Below, piece after piece: positions 7,400-12,911 of a stretch of 12,911 nucleotides of DNA; positions within the stretch are counted from its first letter, which is position 1; every line of letters starts with the position of its first letter. The position numbers and the translations under genes were made by a program. The stretch spans positions 1-12,911 of the forward strand of contig UQHW01000047.1 in the NCBI GenBank assembly GCA_900540935.1, written 5' to 3'. Source of the stretch: an uncultured Collinsella sp. GTDB taxonomy: Bacteria > Actinomycetota > Coriobacteriia > Coriobacteriales > Coriobacteriaceae. The notes below the pieces were generated by a model that saw only the letters and a list, made by a program, of their open reading frames with translations, was not told the origin of the DNA and ran no database searches.

Positions 7400-7428
7400 A
7401 CATTAGTCCGAGTTTTGACTATCGTCAA
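7400..7428 (-). promoter_or_regulatory. Promoter of the marR-ABC operon
   Basis: The minus strand has TTGACG (-35, 7423-7428), a 17-base spacer, and TAATGT (-10, 7400-7405). One dyad copy covers the spacer and the edge of the -10; the second lies just downstream of the expected start, an arrangement suited to repression. Confidence 0.55.
7404..7421. promoter_or_regulatory. Putative MarR operator, distal copy
   Basis: TAGTCCGAGTTTTGACTA: perfect 5-bp dyad arms TAGTC-N8-GACTA, overlapping the promoter spacer. It is offset 34 bases from the proximal copy. The pair is further framed by CGATAGTC (7367-7374) and GACTATCG (7417-7424). Confidence 0.6.
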
Positions 7429-7467
7429 CAAGCTCGTTATATATGGTCGGCCTACATTGCATATCGA

Positions 7468-7504
7468 CAAAAAAGACCGCCGGCGCGGGGGCGGCGCCGG
7501 CGGT
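7468..7504 (-). terminator. Intrinsic terminator of the small minus-strand gene
   Basis: Perfect 11-bp arms ACCGCCGGCGC (7476-7486) and GCGCCGGCGGT (7494-7504) close a seven-base loop. On the minus strand they are followed, after one C, by six T residues (7469-7474). It lies about 27 bases after the stop at 7531. Confidence 0.9.
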
Positions 7505-7530
7505 TGCGAGAGAATATCGATTGTTGGTTG

Positions 7531-7821
7531 TTAAGCGGCGACGGCCTCATAGACCGTAGCGCCCGAGAAGCTGTCATGCAGGCTCTTGCCGGCAATCCAC
7601 GGCAGCTCGACGACCTCGCAGACCGTGTTGACCAGCTCGGAGCAGTCAGTAAAGTGGCCCTTGTCGTTGAGGGCCTCGCAATCCTGAACACGCCAATAGC
7701 CATCGGTGTGCGTGATGTAGTACTCGTGATCGTTGATCGACACGAAAGCGCGCGTCTTGGAACGCAGCAGCTTCAGAAATCCTTCGAAGTCGGTCTCGAC
7801 GACATCTCCAGCCTGGAACAT
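7531..7821 (-). CDS. Conserved-looking small protein of unknown function (96 aa)
   Basis: I do not recognise this 96-residue protein. It is soluble (no signal peptide or membrane span) and acidic, with an alternating pattern suggesting a small beta-rich fold: FQAGDVVETDFEGFLKLL, then FVSINDHEYYITHTDGYWRVQDCE, a DCSELVNTVCEVVELPW segment, and a hydrophobic C-terminus. It has three Cys residues and aromatic clusters. It is clearly a real gene: a strong ribosome site (AGGAGG, about eight bases before ATG 7821), normal codon use and its own terminator. A 6-bp hairpin (7841-7855) lies just upstream of the ribosome site in the leader. It stands alone, between the MarR operon and a divergent nitroreductase gene. 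Function cannot be inferred. Confidence 0.8.
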   Translation of the reverse strand: MFQAGDVVETDFEGFLKLLRSKTRAFVSINDHEYYITHTDGYWRVQDCEALNDKGHFTDCSELVNTVCEVVELPWIAGKSLHDSFSGATVYEAVAA

Positions 7822-7840
7822 GATGTTACCTCCTGGCCCG

Positions 7841-7855
7841 GCGCCACCATGGCGC
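7841..7855. other. Small perfect hairpin in the 5' region of the 96-aa gene
   Basis: GCGCCA (7841-7846) and TGGCGC (7850-7855) pair around a three-base loop. On the minus strand it sits some ten bases before the ribosome site and could influence translation or RNA stability. Role is inferred. Confidence 0.45.
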
Positions 7856-7975
7856 GTTGATAAACGTTGCTGCTCCTTTAGTAAAACCTTTATCAGAGGT
7901 TATGCGTTCGTCATTTAGGCAAGTGGTAAAAAACCGCAGGGTAGACGGGATAAAACGTTTAACCATCCCATTTGT

Positions 7976-8004
7976 TTGTCACATTCTGAAGGTACTTTTA
8001 TGCA
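7976..8004 (+). promoter_or_regulatory. Candidate promoter for the nitroreductase gene
   Basis: TTGTCA (7976-7981), a 17-base spacer, then TATGCA (7999-8004). Start near 8011, leaving a leader of about 105 bases. The rest of the 294-base gap between the small gene (ending 7821) and 8116 shows no further gene that I can support. Confidence 0.45.
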
Positions 8005-8115
8005 AACCCACTTTCCCAATTGGAATCCATCCTTTTGGCCGGGCAATTGACCGTCTATCGTTTGAGCCCGACGGGTATGAACGTGGCATCTGCAACGCCA
8101 CCGCAAGGAGACACC

Positions 8116-8637
8116 ATGGAGACCATCGAAGCGCTCATTCACCGCCGCAGCTGCCGCAACTACAGCGATCGTCCCGTCGAGGCCGAAAAGCTTGCGCGTA
8201 TTATCGAAGCCGGCCAATATGCACCGAGCGGCATGGGCCGCCAACCGGTGACGTTTGTCGCCGTCACCGACCCCGCGACCGTCGAGCGTCTCTCACAGCT
8301 CAACGCCCAGGTCATGGGCAGCAACAGCGACCCCTTCTATGGCGCCAAGACCGTTGTGGTGGTGCTGGTTGACCGCAGCGTGCCCACACATCTGGAAGAC
8401 GGCTCGCTCGCCATGGGCAACCTGCTCAACGCCGCCTATGCACTGGGTGTCGATTCGTGCTGGATTCACCGCGCGCATGAGGTCTTTGACTCGCCCGAGG
8501 GCCTGGAGCTGCTGGCCAGCTGGGGCCTGCCCGCCGACGGCAGCCTGCGCGGTGTCGGTAACTGCATTCTTGGCTACGCCGAGGACACGCTACCCGAGGC
8601 AAAGCCGCGCCGCGACAACGTGGTGTACGTAAAGTAA
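8116..8637 (+). CDS. Nitroreductase-family FMN oxidoreductase
   Basis: A 173-residue member of the FMN-dependent nitroreductase superfamily: dimeric flavoproteins that reduce nitroaromatics, quinones or other acceptors with NAD(P)H. Visible are the FMN-phosphate binding start RRSCRNY (10-16), the loop YAPSGMGRQPVTFV (35-48), a central VVVLVDRS segment, a helix SLAMGNLLNAAYALGVDSCWIH (97-118), and the C-terminal RGVGNCILGYAED (145-157), which contacts flavin in relatives. ATG 8116 has AAGGAG five bases upstream; the frame is open to 8020 without family sequence. It is a single-gene unit, convergent with the membrane-protein gene at 8711. Natural substrate cannot be told from sequence. No link to the MarR operon is shown, although both fit xenobiotic handling. 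Confidence 0.92.
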   Translation: METIEALIHRRSCRNYSDRPVEAEKLARIIEAGQYAPSGMGRQPVTFVAVTDPATVERLSQLNAQVMGSNSDPFYGAKTVVVVLVDRSVPTHLEDGSLAMGNLLNAAYALGVDSCWIHRAHEVFDSPEGLELLASWGLPADGSLRGVGNCILGYAEDTLPEAKPRRDNVVYVK

Positions 8638-8642
8638 TTAGT

Positions 8643-8666
8643 TCCGCCGTTCTACCGAACGGCGGA
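8643..8666. terminator. Hairpin between convergent genes, possible terminator
   Basis: TCCGCCGTTC (8643-8652) and GAACGGCGGA (8657-8666) form a perfect 10-bp stem with a four-base loop. It sits six bases after the nitroreductase stop and 45 bases past the convergent gene's stop. Neither strand has a good T-tract, so it may be a weak terminator or RNA end stabiliser. Confidence 0.45.
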
Positions 8667-8710
8667 CCCGCTGAAAGGCCCCGTCCCAAATTTGCTGCCC
8701 CACTCGCAAC

Positions 8711-9286
8711 TTATCCCGCCGATGGAGTTGTTGCCGTTTCATTTGCCTGGGCCGTTTCGGCGTCGTCGCCTTGCTTGTCTTCGTCCTTTTGCGCATCGGC
8801 GATGGTGGAGGCCGCCGCAACGATACCACGCTGGGGCGCGACGCCCGTCTGGGTCTGAGCGCCCTCGACAACTTCTGTACCTGCATGCGCGAGCTCGGGC
8901 GATTTAAACACTGCGTCCAAGTTGGCGCCACCGCCGGCATAGCCAAGCGCAGCGAGTGCGATGACGATCACTGCAACGGCGGCCACGATCGGCACGTAAC
9001 GATGCCAGCCGGCGGGATTGAGCCCGCTGCGGCGAGCCGCCCCGCGGCTGATGTAGCCGAGCGTTCCGTCGTGCTTGAGCTTTGAGCCCACCACGCGTTT
9101 GCGGCCCCACAGCGAGGACTCTGCCTGCATTGCCAAGCGGGCGCTTGCCGAAGGATAGCCGTATTTAGTGCGCTTGAACGAGCCATCAAACCCCGAGGCG
9201 TGTTTGCCCCACGTCACCGATGTCGTGCGTCGGTTGACCGGCGCGGCACTCCGCCTTCTGCGGCTCGGTTTTGAAGTCTCAGCCAT
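8711..9286 (-). CDS. Single-span membrane protein of unknown function, basic cytoplasmic half
   Basis: I do not recognise this 191-residue protein. Residues 1-95 are strongly basic and rich in Arg, Lys, Ser and Gly (RRRRSAAPVNRR at 9-20; SFKRTKYGYPSASARLAMQ; LWGRKRVVGSKLKHDGTLGYI). One hydrophobic span (about 98-119, VPIVAAVAVIVIALAALGYA) follows. The rest (120-191) is low-complexity, Ala/Thr/Glu/Asp-rich and probably disordered. By the positive-inside rule the basic half is cytoplasmic and the acidic tail outside. ATG 9286 is chosen for AGGG just upstream and because the composition starts there; an in-frame start at 9340 falls inside the promoter. It lies 84 bases after the Fis-type regulator on the same strand but has its own likely promoter. 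The basic region could contact nucleic acid or anionic lipid; this is speculation. Confidence 0.75.
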   Translation of the reverse strand: MAETSKPSRRRRSAAPVNRRTTSVTWGKHASGFDGSFKRTKYGYPSASARLAMQAESSLWGRKRVVGSKLKHDGTLGYISRGAARRSGLNPAGWHRYVPIVAAVAVIVIALAALGYAGGGANLDAVFKSPELAHAGTEVVEGAQTQTGVAPQRGIVAAASTIADAQKDEDKQGDDAETAQANETATTPSAG

Positions 9287-9330
9287 ATGCCCTCGCACGC
9301 CGTAACCAAATCGAAACAATAACGCTTTGG

Positions 9331-9359
9331 ACTGTAGCACACGCGTCGCGCGCGGTCAC
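9331..9359 (-). promoter_or_regulatory. Promoter for the single-span membrane protein gene
   Basis: The minus strand reads GTGACC (9354-9359), an exact 17-base spacer, and TACAGT (9331-9336), each 4 of 6 to consensus. It lies between the upstream regulator's stop (9371) and the start codon at 9286, so the gene can be transcribed alone. Confidence 0.5.
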
Positions 9360-9370
9360 GGGCGCCTCGC

Positions 9371-10588
9371 TCAACGGTCATCGTCCTTCAGCAAGCGCCA
9401 CAGAGTTGTACGGCTTATGCCCAGCACCTCCGCCGCACGGGTTCGGTTGCCGTGGAGATGGTCTACAACCAGATGCGCGATATCTCGCTCGGTATCGGCC
9501 AGCGGTCGCAGGATATACAGGTCACTTTCGAGCGTCGGGGCGCCAAAGGTTGCGGTCTTAATCACGTCCTCTTGGGCGAGCACTTCCTCCGCCACAGCGC
9601 GGTCCACCGTGCCCGCCCCCACCAATATATACAGTCGTTCCGAGACCTCGCGGAGCTGCAGATAGTTGCGCGGCCAGCGGTAAGCATCGAGCGTCTTCGT
9701 CGCCGCGGCAGACAGCGCGGGCGTTGCCGTCCCAAATGCATCAGCGAGATATTCCAAATAGCGCGCAACCTTCGTCGACGCGGCTCCCTGCTCGGCGATT
9801 GCCGGCGCCACGCTCACCGCACAGGCGAAGCGCTCGGTCACAAAGGCGGCTTGATCACTTTCGCTGCCGCCCGGCATGTCATTCGCCGTCAGCACCACAT
9901 GGCAGCGCGTCGCCAACGCGGTGTCGGCCATCGTGGAGACCAGCTCGCGGAGGCGCTGGGGGCCAACCGCGTTCCAGCCCTCAATGCAAAGGGTCAGCCC
10001 TGTTTGGAACAACGGCGATTCGGCGCTTTTGAGCACATGGCGCCAACCGCGCTCGGTGAGCTCATCGAGCGCAACGGAAACAAAGGGCTGACCGGCAAAA
10101 GGACCGTCCAGATAGAGGCGCTTGGCGATCTCGACCTGACCCGCTCCCAGCTCGCCCTCGAGCATAAGGGGCACACCGCGCGCGTAACTCTCTGCAACCG
10201 GCGCAGCCACCGAGGCCGCCCCCTCAGCGATGCCGTACGCGCTCGATTCGTAGCGGGCCTCAACCTCGTCGGCGTTGAGCCACTCGATGCCCGCATGCGC
10301 CGCGGCGCCGCGCACCTCGCGGACCACGACGGCCCAAAGGCCCCCGCCCTCTTTGTCGGTGGGGCGAACGGTCAGGCTCAGGCGCGTACCCGCGCGCCCC
10401 ATAACAAGACGCGCGCCGTCTCCTATACGGTCGAGGCGTTCGGCAACAAAAGTCGCCACATCCCGCTCAAGCGCCGCGTCATTCATGGTCGAGATCGCGA
10501 CGTCCCCACGCGCATCGATTGCCAATGCCGAGGCCCCGGCAGCAGCCAGGGCCTCGGTCAAGATGTTCAGCTTGGCATCGCTATCCAT
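9371..10588 (-). CDS. Fis-type HTH regulator with a degenerate NtrC-like AAA+ core
   Basis: A 405-residue transcription factor. Residues 1-95 may form a PAS/GAF-like sensor. The centre (about 120-320) is recognisably an NtrC-type AAA+ domain but decayed: the Walker A segment reads GELGAGQVE (145-153) with Gln151 in place of Lys; the stretch that should carry the GAFTGA sigma-54 loop is shortened to about 25 residues without the motif; Walker B reads LTLCIEG with Ile202 for the Asp; the arginine-finger region is unlike relatives. The downstream WPRNYLQLREVSERLYIL (305-322) closely matches WPGNVRELRNVIERA of the family. Residues 368-405 are a Fis-type helix-turn-helix (NRTRAAEVLGISRTTLWRLLK). 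ATG 10588 has AGAGG seven bases upstream. It probably acts on ordinary sigma-70-type promoters without ATP hydrolysis. It follows the YeiH exporter gene on the same strand, 266 bases apart, and is its likely partner or regulator. Confidence 0.8.
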   Translation of the reverse strand: MDSDAKLNILTEALAAAGASALAIDARGDVAISTMNDAALERDVATFVAERLDRIGDGARLVMGRAGTRLSLTVRPTDKEGGGLWAVVVREVRGAAAHAGIEWLNADEVEARYESSAYGIAEGAASVAAPVAESYARGVPLMLEGELGAGQVEIAKRLYLDGPFAGQPFVSVALDELTERGWRHVLKSAESPLFQTGLTLCIEGWNAVGPQRLRELVSTMADTALATRCHVVLTANDMPGGSESDQAAFVTERFACAVSVAPAIAEQGAASTKVARYLEYLADAFGTATPALSAAATKTLDAYRWPRNYLQLREVSERLYILVGAGTVDRAVAEEVLAQEDVIKTATFGAPTLESDLYILRPLADTERDIAHLVVDHLHGNRTRAAEVLGISRTTLWRLLKDDDR

Positions 10589-10638
10589 GATTCGCCTCTG
10601 TCCGCAGCGACGTGCAACCGCCGACGGTCGCACGACCG

Positions 10639-10679
10639 AGTGTTTCAAAATTGAACGATATTGCTCACCAAACACTATA
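10639..10679 (-). promoter_or_regulatory. Candidate promoter/operator of the Fis-type regulator
   Basis: Minus-strand TATAGT (10674-10679) could be a -10 box. It is overlapped by a perfect 7-bp inverted repeat AGTGTTT (10639-10645) and AAACACT (10670-10676), which might be an autoregulatory site. Another TATACT lies at 10702-10707. No convincing -35 box is seen for either. Confidence 0.3.
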
Positions 10680-10713
10680 GGGCAGAAAGCGCCGTCCTGC
10701 GAGTATAGGTGTT

Positions 10714-10802
10714 GCCCCGCATCGCCATCCTGGCGGGGCGATAAGAGCTCTTCGGGACTTATAAACCTGCGGACAAGCCATACCCGCAAGAGCTCCTATC
10801 GC
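10714..10802. other. Tandem structured element between the exporter and regulator genes
   Basis: The first dyad pairs 10738-10750 (GCGATAAGAGCTC) with 10790-10802 (GAGCTCCTATCGC), 12 of 13 bases complementary, around a 39-base loop that itself contains CGGG/CCCG and GCGG/CCGC pairings. An adjacent hairpin pairs GCCCCGC (10714-10720) with GCGGGGC (10733-10739), sharing two bases with the first. No T-tract follows on either strand. It could be a leader RNA, an RNA-processing site or a protein-binding site; I do not recognise a known riboswitch class. Confidence 0.4.
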
Positions 10803-10854
10803 TCCACCGTGAGAATGCGCTCACCAGCACGCAGCACGCAAATAAGCTACTTCT

Positions 10855-11889
10855 CTACCAGATTCCCAGCACGTGCTGCATTCCCAAACTCATGCGCGCA
10901 ATGCCAATCCAGCAGCAAAAGCCCAGCGCGATGGGCTTGCCGCCCTTTTTGACCAGCTCAACGATATCGGTATTAAAACCAATAGCCGCCATGGCCATCA
11001 CAATAAAGAATTTCGACAGCTCCTTGATGGGCGCCGTGATGGACACGGGAAGCTGAAACACCGTGGTGATCACACTCGCCAGCACAAAGAACAGCACAAA
11101 CATGGGAAACGCGCGTTTAAGCGAGAACGTGCTCCTAGCGTCGCCGCCGGCCTTGCGCGCCAGATGCATCTGCCAGCAAGCAAGCGCCAGCGTGATGGGA
11201 ATGATGGCCAGCGTCCTGGTGAGCTTGACCACCGTGGCGCTCTCGAGCACATTGGCGCCGGGATGCATGCTGTCCCAGGCGCTCGCCGCAGCCGTTACGG
11301 ACGAGGTATCGTTGATGGCGGTGCCGGCAAACAGGCCAAAGCCCTCGTTGGTCAGCCCGAGCATGCCGCCGAGCGTCGGAAACACGAGCGCCGCGATAAC
11401 GTTAAACAGGAAGATGACCGAAATAGCCTGGGCAATCTCGCGATCGTCGGCATCGATGACGGGTGCGGTCGCGGCGATGGCAGAACCGCCGCAAATCGAC
11501 GAACCCACACCCACAAGCGTCGCGATCTTACCCGGCACGTTCATGACGCGGCAGAGCACAAAGGCGATGACAAGCGAGGTCGAGATCGTCGCCACGATAA
11601 TCGGCAGCGACTGGGCGCCCTTGGACAGGATCTGGGAGAGGTTCATGCCAAAGCCAAGCAGGATAACCGCGTACTGCAAGACTTTTTTGGACGTATAGGT
11701 AATGCCGGCGGCGAGCTGTTCGCGACGATTCTTGGGAAAGACGAGCGCCAGGACCATGCCAAAGAGGATGGCAAATACCGGCCCGCCGACCACCTCAATT
11801 TGTTTGCCGAGCAACGTCGCGGGGATAGCGATGATCAGGCAGAACAAGACGCCTTTCCAGCGCTCGCGTACGATGTTTGCCAGTTGCAT
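10855..11889 (-). CDS. YeiH-family putative sulfate/sulfite exporter (UPF0324)
   Basis: A 344-residue integral membrane protein of the YeiH/Cons_hypoth698 family (putative sulfate exporter family), with about ten hydrophobic spans. Family hallmarks are FAILFGMVLALVFP (39-52), KKVLQYAVILLGFGMNL (68-84), VGVGSSICGGSAIAATAPVI (126-145), AGTAINDTSSVTAAASAW (188-205), VVKLTRTL (220-227) and, near the end, KFFIVMAMAAIGFNTDI. Transport of sulfite, sulfate or a related anion is the family's working hypothesis, weakly tested; in E. coli yeiH is controlled by a LysR protein, not found here. ATG 11889 has AAGGA at acceptable distance and the expected family N-terminus. It is divergent from a GntR/FCD regulator (163-base gap) and followed on the same strand by the Fis-type regulator, so either may control it. 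Confidence 0.88.
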   Translation of the reverse strand: MQLANIVRERWKGVLFCLIIAIPATLLGKQIEVVGGPVFAILFGMVLALVFPKNRREQLAAGITYTSKKVLQYAVILLGFGMNLSQILSKGAQSLPIIVATISTSLVIAFVLCRVMNVPGKIATLVGVGSSICGGSAIAATAPVIDADDREIAQAISVIFLFNVIAALVFPTLGGMLGLTNEGFGLFAGTAINDTSSVTAAASAWDSMHPGANVLESATVVKLTRTLAIIPITLALACWQMHLARKAGGDARSTFSLKRAFPMFVLFFVLASVITTVFQLPVSITAPIKELSKFFIVMAMAAIGFNTDIVELVKKGGKPIALGFCCWIGIARMSLGMQHVLGIW

Positions 11890-11929
11890 ATGGGATTCCT
11901 TCTTTCTATTTCACGTTTGCGACGGCTTA

Positions 11930-11935
11930 TGATAC
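11930..11935 (-). promoter_or_regulatory. Candidate -10 box for the YeiH-family gene
   Basis: The minus strand reads TATCAT in the 163-base divergent gap, about 40 bases before the start codon. No clear -35 is seen. On the plus strand the same place reads ATGATA, within a region that could hold a GntR-type operator, but no convincing dyad is present. Confidence 0.3.
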
Positions 11936-12033
11936 GGCAACATTGAGCGCAGCCTTGCGCAAACACAGACTAAGATGCCGCAATAGTTCTCAGGCAACAG
12001 CCGAATTACCCACCGCGGAAAGCTGATTCGCGG

Positions 12034-12039
12034 CATAAT
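12034..12039 (+). promoter_or_regulatory. Candidate -10 box for the GntR regulator
   Basis: CATAAT (5 of 6) lies 14 bases before ATG 12053. If used, transcription starts near 12046, leaving almost no leader for ATG 12053 but a normal 37-base leader for the alternative ATG at 12083. The 7-bp pair ATGCCGC (11975-11981) and GCGGCAT (12030-12036) overlaps it; significance is unclear. Confidence 0.35.
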
Positions 12040-12052
12040 TAACAACTGACAT

Positions 12053-12784
12053 ATGAGTTTGATAGAACAGTTGCGAGGCGCTATGGAAGAATCGATGCAC
12101 GTCGGCGAGCAGGAAACGAGCCTACAGGACCAGTCCTACCACACCATTCGACGCAAAATCGTCTACCTGGACTACAAGCCGGGCGAAAAGCTGGGCGTCA
12201 AGCAACTTTGCGACGACCTGGATATGGGGCGCACGCCCGTGCGCGAGGCTTTGGTTCGCTTGGCGCAAGAAGGCCTGGTGCGCACCGTGCCCCAGAGCGG
12301 CACCTACGTCTCACCCATCAACCTCACCCTTGCCGAGAGTGCCTGTTACATCCGCGAGCATCTGGAAAAGCAGGTGATTGTGGAGTGCTGTGCGCGCGCC
12401 ACGTCGGCCGGCATCGAGCAGCTCGACCGCGCCATCGTGCTGCAGGAAAAGGCCATGGCCGAAGAGGATCGCATCGGCTTCTTTTTGAGCGACAACCTCA
12501 TGCATCACATGATTTTTAGCATCGCATGTCGTAGCACCGTGTGGTCGTGGCTCGAAGAGACCAATGCCGACCTGGAGCGCTTCCGCTGGCTGCGCGCCGC
12601 CACGCAGGTTCTCGACAATCAGGACATCGTGAACGAGCACAAGCAGATTCGCCGCGCTATCGCCGGTCGCGACCCCATCGAAGCGAGCTTTTTGGTCAGC
12701 AAGCACCTGCACATGATGTTCCGCAACCAAACCGAAGTTCTGGACCAGTTCCCCGAGTACTTCGAGACCAGCAAGCTCCGCTAA
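12053..12784 (+). CDS. GntR-family regulator, FCD (FadR/VanR-type) subfamily
   Basis: A 243-residue DNA-binding regulator, acting in the cytoplasm on a small carboxylate-like ligand in most relatives. The N-terminal winged helix runs about 28-88: IRRKIVYLDYKPGEKLGVKQ, then DMGRTPVREALVRLAQEGLV and the wing QSGTYVSPI. The C-terminal all-helical FCD domain carries the likely metal/ligand residues Asp147 and His151 (SDNLMHHMIF), His196 (NEHKQI) and His218 (SKHLHMM). ATG 12053 lacks a ribosome site; ATG 12083 (codon 11) has GAGG four bases upstream and still keeps the whole winged helix, so the true start may be 12083. Divergent from the YeiH-type exporter gene, which is its most likely target. 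A palindromic repeat overlaps its stop codon and a strong terminator follows. Confidence 0.9.
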   Translation: MSLIEQLRGAMEESMHVGEQETSLQDQSYHTIRRKIVYLDYKPGEKLGVKQLCDDLDMGRTPVREALVRLAQEGLVRTVPQSGTYVSPINLTLAESACYIREHLEKQVIVECCARATSAGIEQLDRAIVLQEKAMAEEDRIGFFLSDNLMHHMIFSIACRSTVWSWLEETNADLERFRWLRAATQVLDNQDIVNEHKQIRRAIAGRDPIEASFLVSKHLHMMFRNQTEVLDQFPEYFETSKLR

Positions 12785-12819
12785 CCTGCCAAAAAGGGAC
12801 AGGTTTATTTTGGCAGGTT
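12783..12819. repeat. Intergenic palindrome, arms AACCTGCCAAAA/TTTTGGCAGGTT around an AGGGACAG core
   Basis: Perfect 12-base arms (12783-12794 and 12808-12819) flank AGGGACAGGTTTA. The left arm begins inside the TAA stop of the GntR gene. It shares the core AAAGGGACAG with the palindrome at 3096-3127, whose arms are different. It is not a typical terminator, as the stem is followed by TTATCTGGG rather than a T-run. Confidence 0.65.
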
Positions 12820-12862
12820 TTATCTGGGCAAATGCAACAAGGCCCGGCTCCGTCTTTGAACT

Positions 12863-12903
12863 GCCTCCCATTTCTTGGACATGAGAAATGGGAGGCTTTC
12901 TTT
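12863..12903 (+). terminator. Strong intrinsic terminator after the GntR gene
   Basis: Perfect 13-bp arms GCCTCCCATTTCT (12863-12875) and AGAAATGGGAGGC (12884-12896) with an eight-base loop, followed by TTTCTTT. It lies about 80 bases past the GntR stop. On the minus strand the stem is preceded by AAAGAAA and followed by CAGTTCAAAGA, so it is directional to plus. Confidence 0.85.
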
Positions 12904-12911
12904 ATGCGCGT

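Noticed and set aside
7367..7424. CRISPR-like repeats
   Set aside because: Only two 16-base copies with an 18-base gap, each with internal dyad symmetry and placed on a promoter; an operator pair explains them better.
7366..7470. N-terminal extension of the MarR protein up to 7470
   Set aside because: It would run through the -35/-10 elements and both operator dyads and adds non-MarR sequence.
8041..8081. Promoter with TTGACC at 8047-8052 for the nitroreductase
   Set aside because: No acceptable -10 box occurs at 16-18 bases; the TTGTCA-N17-TATGCA pair upstream is better.
9371..10588. Pseudogene interpretation of the degenerate NtrC-like gene
   Set aside because: The frame is intact, the HTH is well preserved, and start and ribosome site are normal. 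The losses are confined to ATPase and sigma-54 motifs, which suggests altered function rather than decay.
9452..10654. 400-codon plus-strand open frame opposite the Fis-type regulator
   Set aside because: Composition is Arg/His/Ala-heavy without motifs, and the minus-strand frame carries clear regulator motifs and a ribosome site.

Overview
The window (12,911 bases) reads as ordinary chromosome of a high-GC anaerobic Gram-positive bacterium. Codon use, GC-rich intergenic hairpins and the protein set fit Coriobacteriia, most likely Collinsella or a close relative. That assignment is inference from overall appearance; there is no rRNA or marker gene to settle it. No tRNA, rRNA, CRISPR array, transposase, integrase or phage gene was seen.

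Layout. At the left, ilvE (branched-chain aminotransferase) and a DedA-family membrane protein lie in series on the minus strand, separated by a clear terminator. Divergent from dedA is cysE (serine acetyltransferase) on the plus strand, ending in a bidirectional terminator at about 3054-3087. From 7353 down to 3127 on the minus strand is a compact three-gene operon: a MarR-type regulator followed by the two half-subunits of a heterodimeric ABC exporter. The genes overlap or nearly abut, and the promoter carries two copies of an 18-bp dyad that look like the regulator's operators. The ATPase motifs of the two subunits complement each other to give one consensus and one degenerate ATP site.

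From 7531 to 9286 there are a small unrecognised 96-residue gene (minus), a nitroreductase-family flavoprotein (plus), and an unrecognised single-span membrane protein with a basic N-terminal half (minus, with its own likely promoter).

The right part holds a regulator with a Fis-type helix-turn-helix and a decayed NtrC-like AAA+ core (minus), a YeiH-family putative sulfate/sulfite exporter (minus), and, divergent from the exporter, a GntR/FCD regulator (plus). The two regulators flanking one exporter suggest a locally controlled transport module. Its effector is unknown. A structured intergenic segment lies between the exporter and the Fis-type regulator.

The most notable points are the motif-dead NtrC-like regulator, the paired MarR operators, the exporter's asymmetric ATP sites and charged N-terminal extension, and two stop-codon-abutting palindromes that share the core AAAGGGACAG but have unrelated arms. 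I do not see a multi-gene system that I would call wholly new.
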